From assembly GCA_947456915.1 (NCBI GenBank), contig CANGUQ010000105.1, positions 1 to 10,346 of the forward strand: a stretch of DNA of 10,346 nt, written 5' to 3'. The first letter of the stretch is position 1, and the number at the start of each line of letters is the position of its first letter. Both the position numbers and the translations under genes were made by a program. This document shows positions 6,285 to 10,346 of the stretch, one piece after another. The DNA comes from Betaproteobacteria bacterium (GTDB lineage Bacteria; Pseudomonadota; Gammaproteobacteria; Burkholderiales; CAIKXV01). The notes below the pieces were generated by a model. That model had not been told where the DNA came from, ran no database searches, and saw nothing but the letters and a program-made list of their open reading frames with translations.

Positions 6285-7712
6285 TCAGGCCTTCACGATG
6301 TTCGCGCCGCCATCGGCGTAGACCCCGCGCGTGTCGACGATCAGCCTGGCGTGCTCGCGGATCATCGCGTAGTCGAAGCCGTCGTGATCGGTCGCCAGCA
6401 GGACGAGATCGAATCCGGCCACGACCGGCGCCGACAGCGCGACGCTCGCCAGCTCGAACCGATGCTTGCGCATGCGCGGAAACACCGGCACGTAAGGGTC
6501 GCTGTAGGCCACCTTCGCGCCGCGCGCGGCGAGCAGTTCCATCAGTTCGACCGCAGGCGACTCGCGCATGTCGCCGACGTTCTTCTTGTAGGCGATGCCC
6601 AGCACCAGGATGGACGCGCCGTTGACCGCCTGCGCCCGAGCGTTCAGCGCCTCGGTGACCTTGCCCATCACCCACTCGGGCATCCGGCTGTTGATCTCCC
6701 CGGCGAGCTCGATGAACCGGGTGTTGACGCCGTACGCTTTCGCCTTCCAGGTGAGGTAGAACGGGTCGATCGGGATGCAGTGGCCACCCAGGCCCGGGCC
6801 GGGGTAGTACGGCACGAACCCGAACGGCTTGGTCGCGGCCGCGCGAATGACTTCGTGCACGTCGATACCCATCCGATCGCAGATGATCTTCATCTCGTTG
6901 ACCAGCCCGATGTTCACCGCGCGATGGATGTTCTCCAGCAGCTTGGTCAGCTCGGCCACGCGCGTGGAGCTCACCGGCACCACCTGATCGATCGCGCCGC
7001 GGTAGAGCGCGAGCCCGACCTCCAGGCACTGCGCCGTGGTGCCTCCGCACACCTTCGGAATCGAGGCCGTGCTGTAGCGCGGGTTGCCCGGATCCTCGCG
7101 CTCCGGAGAGAAGACGAGGAACAGGTCTTCGCCTACACGCAGCCCCCTGCCTTCGATGCGCGGGCGCAACTCCTCATCGGTGGTACCCGGGTAGGTCGTG
7201 CTCTCCAGCGATACCACCTGGCCGGCGCGCAACCAGGGCAGCGCAGCTTCCACCGTGCCGATGACGTAGGACAGGTCCGGCTCGCGATGCTCGTCGAGCG
7301 GCGTCGGCACGCACAGAATCACCGCGTCCATCTCCGCGACGCGGGAGAAGTCGGTACTCGCCTGCATGCCGCGCCCGCGCGCACGGGCCACGTCGGCCGA
7401 GTCGATGTGGTGAATGTGGCTGGCGCCGGCGCTGAGCTGCTCCACCTTGTCCGGGTCGATGTCGATGCCAAGGGTGCGAAACCCCACCTCGCTGAAGCGC
7501 AGCATCAACGGCAGTCCGACGTAGCCCAGCCCGATGATTCCGATCACGGCCGAGCGGTCGTTCAGGCGGGCGAGCAGCCGGCTTCGGGTCGTTGCAGCGG
7601 TCAAGGTCGGGGAGGCCTGGCGGGCGGACGTGGCGAAGGTGGGAGCTGCGAGCACGGCTGCATTCGCCACGATACCGGCCGTCGTCCCTTCGGCCGTCAT
7701 CCGGTCGGCCAT
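6285..7712 (-). CDS. wbpA: UDP-N-acetyl-D-glucosamine 6-dehydrogenase (WbpA-like nucleotide-sugar dehydrogenase)
   Basis: Oxidises the C6 hydroxyl of a UDP-sugar, most likely UDP-GlcNAc, to the uronic acid in two NAD-dependent steps. Numbering from the chosen ATG (475 residues): NAD-binding IGLGYVGLPL (60-69), VSLESTTYPGTT in the first domain, the linker-helix motif LLENIHRAVNIGLVNEM, the catalytic Cys312 in GGHCIPIDPFYLTWK, and the C-terminal GIAYKKNVGDMRESP. ESTTYPGTT and the GHCIPIDPFYLTWK form are characteristic of the WbpA/UDP-GlcNAc branch rather than Ugd. Homologues start about 15 residues before the NAD motif, so the Ala/Thr-rich leader here is long. In-frame starts exist at 7805, 7712 (chosen), 7700 and a TTG at 7604; none has a clear ribosome site. 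It is the first gene of the minus-strand unit, followed 1 bp later by the oxidoreductase remnant. The function is well supported; the exact start is not. Confidence 0.93.
   Translation of the reverse strand: MADRMTAEGTTAGIVANAAVLAAPTFATSARQASPTLTAATTRSRLLARLNDRSAVIGIIGLGYVGLPLMLRFSEVGFRTLGIDIDPDKVEQLSAGASHIHHIDSADVARARGRGMQASTDFSRVAEMDAVILCVPTPLDEHREPDLSYVIGTVEAALPWLRAGQVVSLESTTYPGTTDEELRPRIEGRGLRVGEDLFLVFSPEREDPGNPRYSTASIPKVCGGTTAQCLEVGLALYRGAIDQVVPVSSTRVAELTKLLENIHRAVNIGLVNEMKIICDRMGIDVHEVIRAAATKPFGFVPYYPGPGLGGHCIPIDPFYLTWKAKAYGVNTRFIELAGEINSRMPEWVMGKVTEALNARAQAVNGASILVLGIAYKKNVGDMRESPAVELMELLAARGAKVAYSDPYVPVFPRMRKHRFELASVALSAPVVAGFDLVLLATDHDGFDYAMIREHARLIVDTRGVYADGGANIVKA
6290..6294 (-). 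promoter_or_regulatory. Ribosome binding site (GAAGG) of the truncated oxidoreductase ORF
   Basis: GAAGG lies 6 nt before the GTG at 6283, inside the last codons of the WbpA-like gene. It shows that the remnant retains a good initiation site. Confidence 0.5.
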
Positions 7713-7740
7713 CCTCGCGCCGGCAGTCTTCCGGTCGGCC
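7696..7740. repeat. Direct repeat, 15 bp with one mismatch, 30 bp period, at the wbpA 5' end
   Basis: GTCATCCGGTCGGCC at 7696-7710 recurs as GTCTTCCGGTCGGCC at 7726-7740. The 30 bp period equals ten codons, giving ADRMT and ADRKT in the wbpA frame. This low-complexity stretch covers the candidate start codons, so start choice is difficult. It may be a short duplication. Confidence 0.6.
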
Positions 7741-7838
7741 GCGACCGGGACCCTTCCGTGATCGGGACTGGCGCCATCCGTTGACCGAATCCCCCGACCG
7801 GGCATCCCGGGCCGGGTGCCGACGGCAGCTCCAGGGCG

Positions 7839-7844
7839 AGTATA
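7839..7844 (-). promoter_or_regulatory. wbpA: Possible -10 element for the minus-strand operon
   Basis: TATACT on the minus strand matches the sigma70 -10 consensus at five of six positions and stands out in this GC-rich region. No convincing -35 lies 16-18 bp upstream. If used, transcription would begin near 7832, upstream of all candidate wbpA starts. Confidence 0.3.
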
Positions 7845-7902
7845 TCGGAGTCCGTGCGTCCGACGCCCGTGTCGCCGGCCCGTTCCGCCAGCTGCCCGCA
7901 GG

Positions 7903-7932
7903 TTGCCTTATCGCCTGCCGCAGGCCGATAAT
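7903..7932 (+). promoter_or_regulatory. fnlA: Sigma70-like promoter for the fnlA-fnlC unit
   Basis: A -35 candidate TTGCCT (7903-7908, four of six consensus) and a -10 candidate GATAAT (7927-7932, five of six) are separated by 18 bp. The predicted start of transcription is near 7939, giving a leader of about 40 nt before the ATG at 7979. It is the only AT-richer patch of the divergent region that pairs both elements. A near-perfect inverted repeat fills the spacer. Confidence 0.5.
7908..7931. promoter_or_regulatory. Inverted repeat (operator candidate) overlapping the plus-strand promoter
   Basis: The left arm TTATCGCCTGC (7908-7918) and right arm GCAGGCCGATAA (7920-7931) are reverse complements around a central C, apart from one extra C in the right arm. 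The inner 13 bp (7913-7925) is a perfect stem around one base. It lies between the -35 and -10 elements and covers most of the -10, where a bound dimeric regulator would block RNA polymerase (inference). Confidence 0.5.
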
Positions 7933-7978
7933 CGCTGCGCCCCGCGACCGGCCCGGTTCGCTCACGCTCGCCCCATCC

Positions 7979-9028
7979 ATGGCTGAGACGATCAAGAACA
8001 AGACGGTGCTGATCACCGGTGGAACAGGCTCCTTCGGACGCGCGGTGCTCGATCGACTGCGCGCGATGAAGGTGCGCGAGATCCGCATCTTCAGCCGCGA
8101 CGAACTCAAGCAGGAGCTGATGCGCATCGAGATGGGCGATCCATCGGTGAAGTTCATGATCGGCGACGTGCGCAGCCGCGAGAGCGTCGACGCGGCGATG
8201 CGCGGCGTCGACTACGTGTTCCATGCCGCGGCACTGAAGCAGGTGCCCTCGTGCGAATTCTTCCCGATGCAGGCGGTCTACACGAACATCGTGGGCAGCC
8301 ATAACGTGGTCGAGTCGGCCATCGCGCACAAGGTGCGCAAGGTGATCGTGCTGTCCACCGACAAGGCCGTGTATCCGATCAATGCGATGGGAATGACCAA
8401 GGCGCTGATGGAGAAGGTCGCGCAGTCCGCGGCGCGCGAGGCAGCGCGCTCCGCGCAGCACCGCGACACGGTGATCGCAGCGGTGCGCTACGGCAACGTG
8501 ATGCTGTCGCGCGGTTCGGTGATTCCGCTGTTCGTGCGCCAGTTGCGCGAGGGCAAGCCCATGACGGTCACCGAGCCTTCGATGACACGGTTCCTGCTGC
8601 CGCTCACCGGGGCGATCGACCTGATCCTGTTTGCGTTCCGGCACGCCCAGCCCGGCGATGTCTTCATCAAGAAGTCACCCGCCTGCACGCTGGGCGATCT
8701 CGCGCTGGCGCTGAACGAGTTGCTGGGCGGCCACGGCCGGGTCAAGCGCATAGGCATGCGCCACGGCGAGAAGATCTTCGAGACGCTGGCCAGCCGCGAG
8801 GAACTGCTTCGGGCGCAGGACATGGGCGACTATTTCCGAGTGCCGATGGACGTGCGCGACCTCAACTACAGCAAGTACTTCTCGGAGGGAGACAGGCGCG
8901 AGGTGGCGCTGGAGGACTACACGTCGCACAGCACGCAGCGACTGAGCGTCGCCCAGGTGAAGCGGCTGCTGGCCACGCTGCCGGAGTTCCGCGCCGAGGC
9001 CGTAGACCTGCTGGCGGCTGCGCGGTGA
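7979..9028 (+). CDS. fnlA: UDP-GlcNAc C4,6-dehydratase/C5-epimerase (FnlA/WbjB/CapE type)
   Basis: A 349-residue extended short-chain dehydrogenase/reductase that starts the conversion of UDP-GlcNAc to L-configured 2,6-dideoxy amino sugars (L-FucNAc, L-QuiNAc). NAD(P)-binding TGGTGSFG (13-20), IFSRDE (37-42), IGDVRS (61-66), the catalytic segment STDKAVYPINAMGMTK (126-141) with Lys129 and Lys141, and RYGNVMLSRGSVIPLF (170-185) are all present. Met137 occupies the position where FlaA1-like relatives have the SDR Tyr; this replacement is typical of the CapE/WbjB branch and helps separate it from FlaA1/PseB. The C-terminal MRHGEKIFETLASREE (260-275) and the DLNYSKYF segment also match that branch. 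The length is normal. The ATG at 7979 is the only well-placed start, although no Shine-Dalgarno precedes it. First gene of the plus-strand unit, followed after 43 bp by the matching 2-epimerase. Confidence 0.94.
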   Translation: MAETIKNKTVLITGGTGSFGRAVLDRLRAMKVREIRIFSRDELKQELMRIEMGDPSVKFMIGDVRSRESVDAAMRGVDYVFHAAALKQVPSCEFFPMQAVYTNIVGSHNVVESAIAHKVRKVIVLSTDKAVYPINAMGMTKALMEKVAQSAAREAARSAQHRDTVIAAVRYGNVMLSRGSVIPLFVRQLREGKPMTVTEPSMTRFLLPLTGAIDLILFAFRHAQPGDVFIKKSPACTLGDLALALNELLGGHGRVKRIGMRHGEKIFETLASREELLRAQDMGDYFRVPMDVRDLNYSKYFSEGDRREVALEDYTSHSTQRLSVAQVKRLLATLPEFRAEAVDLLAAAR

Positions 9029-9055
9029 ACCGGCGCCGCGATACCGTCCGCTGCC

Positions 9056-9062
9056 AGGAAGG
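9056..9062 (+). promoter_or_regulatory. fnlC: Ribosome binding site (AGGAAGG) for the 2-epimerase gene
   Basis: AGGAAGG ends 9 nt before the GTG at 9072 and favours that start over the ATG at 9081. It lies in the 43 bp spacer after the dehydratase gene. Confidence 0.7.
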
Positions 9063-9071
9063 CCGCCAGCC

Positions 9072-10211
9072 GTGAAGAAGATGCGGACAATGGTGGTCGT
9101 GGGCACCCGACCCGAGCTGATCCGCCTCTCGCGGGTGATCGCTCGCCTCGACCAGGCAACTCAGCTGTGCCTGGTGCACACCGGTCAGAACTACGACTAC
9201 GGTCTGAACGACGTCTTTTTCGAGGAACTGGGCATCCGCCGCCCGGACCACTTTCTGGCCGCCGCCGGCGCAACGCCGATGGAGACCATCGGACAGACGC
9301 TGATCCGGCTCGATCCGCTGCTGATGTCCGAAGCGCCCGAAGCGCTGCTGATCCTGGGCGACACCAACAGCAGCCTCGCGGCGATCGCTGCCAAGCGGCG
9401 GAAGATACCCGTGTTTCACATGGAGGCCGGCAACCGCTCGTTCGACGATCGCGTTCCCGAGGAGATCAACCGCCGGCTGGTCGACCATATCTGCGACGTC
9501 AATCTGCCCTACAGCGACCTTGCTCGCGAGCATCTGCTGCGCGAAGGTCTGCCGTCGGACCGGGTGATCAAGACCGGCAGCCCGATGTTCGAGGTGCTGG
9601 AGCACTACCGGCCGCTGATCGAGCGCTCGGACGTGCTGAGCCGGCTCGGTCTGACGGCACATGCCTACTTCGTCGTCAGTCTGCACCGGGAAGAGAACGT
9701 CGATGCTCCAGGCGGCCTCGAGCGCATCGCCCGGCTGCTCGACGCGGTCGCGCGCAAGTTCCGCCAGCGCATCATCTTCAGCACCCATCCGCGCACGCGC
9801 AATCGCCTCGCCGAACGCGGCGTCACCCTCGATCCGCTGGTCGAGCTGCACGCCCCGTTCGGCTTTCTCGACTACGTGAAGCTGCAGACGAACGCGCACG
9901 CGGTGCTCTCCGACAGCGGAACGATCAGCGAGGAGTCCTCGATCCTGGACTTTCCCGCACTCAACCTGCGCGAGGCGCACGAACGCCCCGAGGCGATGGA
10001 GGAAGGCGCGGTGATGATGGTCGGGCTCGACGTCGACCGCGTCCTGCAAGGGCTGAAGGTGCTGGCGACGCAGTCGCGTGCCGGCGATGGCCGTGCGCGC
10101 ACGCTCGCGCCGGTGGCCGACTATCACCGGCCTGCGGTCTCGGAGAAGGTGCTCCGGCTGATCCTGAGCTACACCGACTACGTGAACCGCGTCGTCTGGC
10201 GCAAGGCCTGA
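9072..10211 (+). CDS. fnlC: Non-hydrolysing UDP-sugar 2-epimerase (FnlC/WbjD/CapG type)
   Basis: A 379-residue member of the WecB-like UDP-GlcNAc 2-epimerase family. Motifs: VVGTRPELIRLSRV (9-22), HTGQNYDYGLNDVFFEELG (36-54), the GDTNS loop (96-100), HMEAGNRSFDDRVPEEINRR (116-135), SLHREENV (203-210), SDSGTISEE (280-288) and REAHERPEAME (300-310). The IRLSRV and NYDYGLNDVFF forms match the FnlC/WbjD/CapG branch, which epimerises C2 of a UDP-6-deoxy-L-talose-type amino sugar in the last step to UDP-L-FucNAc, better than WecB itself. The start is GTG, giving MKKMRTM, with AGGAAGG 9 nt upstream. It directly follows the dehydratase gene; in well-known loci the C4 reductase (FnlB/WbjC/CapF, or the RmlD-like WbvR) sits between them, so its absence here is notable. 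The epimerase family is firm; the exact sugar depends on the unseen reductase. Confidence 0.93.
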   Translation: MKKMRTMVVVGTRPELIRLSRVIARLDQATQLCLVHTGQNYDYGLNDVFFEELGIRRPDHFLAAAGATPMETIGQTLIRLDPLLMSEAPEALLILGDTNSSLAAIAAKRRKIPVFHMEAGNRSFDDRVPEEINRRLVDHICDVNLPYSDLAREHLLREGLPSDRVIKTGSPMFEVLEHYRPLIERSDVLSRLGLTAHAYFVVSLHREENVDAPGGLERIARLLDAVARKFRQRIIFSTHPRTRNRLAERGVTLDPLVELHAPFGFLDYVKLQTNAHAVLSDSGTISEESSILDFPALNLREAHERPEAMEEGAVMMVGLDVDRVLQGLKVLATQSRAGDGRARTLAPVADYHRPAVSEKVLRLILSYTDYVNRVVWRKA

Positions 10212-10214
10212 CCC

Positions 10215-10346
10215 GTGGCCCGGCGGCTGGCCGGCAGCCGGCCCCGGTACGCGTACCGGGTGCAGCCATCCAGCACGGGCGTGCGCCCCGGCCCCGGACG
10301 CAGCGACCACGAGCGCCAGCTCCGCAGCCCGGGCGGGGCCGGCTGC
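10215..10346 (+). other. Post-fnlC stretch with an unassigned open frame running off the window
   Basis: A GTG at 10215 has AAGG 8 nt upstream and an open frame of 44 codons to the right edge (VARRLAGSRPRYAYRV and on). The peptide is rich in Arg, Gly and Pro, resembles nothing I recognise and lacks the N-terminal GxxGxxG expected of the missing reductase. It may be chance in GC-rich DNA. The stretch otherwise holds two inverted repeats. Confidence 0.15.
10224..10260. repeat. Tandem inverted repeats downstream of the 2-epimerase gene
   Basis: A hairpin with a 6-bp stem (CGGCTG, loop GCCGG, CAGCCG; 10224-10240) is followed by a perfect 18-bp palindrome, CCCGGTACGCGTACCGGG (10243-10260). They begin 12 bp after the stop codon. 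No U-tract follows, so a classical intrinsic terminator is not supported; a regulator site, RNA-stabilising structure or chance are the alternatives. Confidence 0.5.

Noticed and set aside
5176..7050. A 624-codon minus-strand frame crossing wzm and wbpA
   Set aside because: It overlaps several real genes in another frame on the same strand and encodes Arg/Gly-rich nonsense.
6207..7784. A 525-codon plus-strand open frame opposite wbpA
   Set aside because: It is longer than wbpA itself but has no domain signature, whereas the minus strand carries every nucleotide-sugar dehydrogenase motif.
7806..7978. Small gene or regulatory RNA in the divergent intergenic region
   Set aside because: No short frame with a ribosome site and no stable RNA fold beyond the promoter inverted repeat could be supported.
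8862..10310. A 482-codon minus-strand open frame opposite fnlA/fnlC
   Set aside because: Shadow frame; the plus-strand 2-epimerase has full motif conservation.
10212..10346. Start of the missing FnlB/CapF or RmlD-like reductase
   Set aside because: None of the three plus-strand frames shows a GxxGxxG nucleotide-binding start.

Overview
This window is part of a surface-polysaccharide (O-antigen or capsule) locus from a GC-rich bacterium, most likely a proteobacterium. The evidence is the set of families present: a Wzm/Wzt-type ABC exporter, nucleotide-sugar enzymes (WbpA, FnlA and FnlC types), three methyltransferase-like proteins and an AsnB-type amidotransferase. Base composition is strongly GC-rich throughout, so long antisense open frames are common and uninformative. 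I cannot name a genus from sequence alone.

Layout: there are two divergent units separated by about 270 bp. The minus-strand unit runs from position 7712 down to the left edge. In transcription order it holds a WbpA-like UDP-N-acetylglucosamine 6-dehydrogenase, an 84-codon remnant of a Gfo/Idh/MocA sugar oxidoreductase (WlbA/WbpB-like), wzm, wzt with a C-terminal cargo-binding domain, a TylF-type methyltransferase, a zinc-ribbon class I methyltransferase, a third methyltransferase-like protein without a canonical SAM-binding loop, and the first 397 codons of an asparagine-synthetase-like protein. Gaps are at most 22 bp and three junctions overlap as GTGA, which fits one translationally coupled operon. 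The plus-strand unit (7979 to 10211) holds a CapE/FnlA-type UDP-GlcNAc 4,6-dehydratase/5-epimerase followed directly by a CapG/FnlC-type 2-epimerase. The reductase that normally sits between them is absent here.

How the genes may work together (inference): WbpA makes a UDP-uronic acid, and AsnB may amidate a uronic acid. FnlA and FnlC, with an unseen reductase, would make UDP-N-acetyl-L-fucosamine or UDP-N-acetyl-L-quinovosamine. The methyltransferases, placed just after wzt, may decorate or cap the glycan, and the Wzt C-terminal domain may read that cap before export through Wzm. No glycosyltransferase lies in the window.

The points most worth a second look are the truncated oxidoreductase ORF that still ends in a GTGA overlap with wzm, an inverted repeat embedded in a good promoter candidate between the divergent units, the missing reductase, and the atypical third methyltransferase-like protein. 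I found no RNA genes, mobile elements, CRISPR arrays or U-tract terminators.
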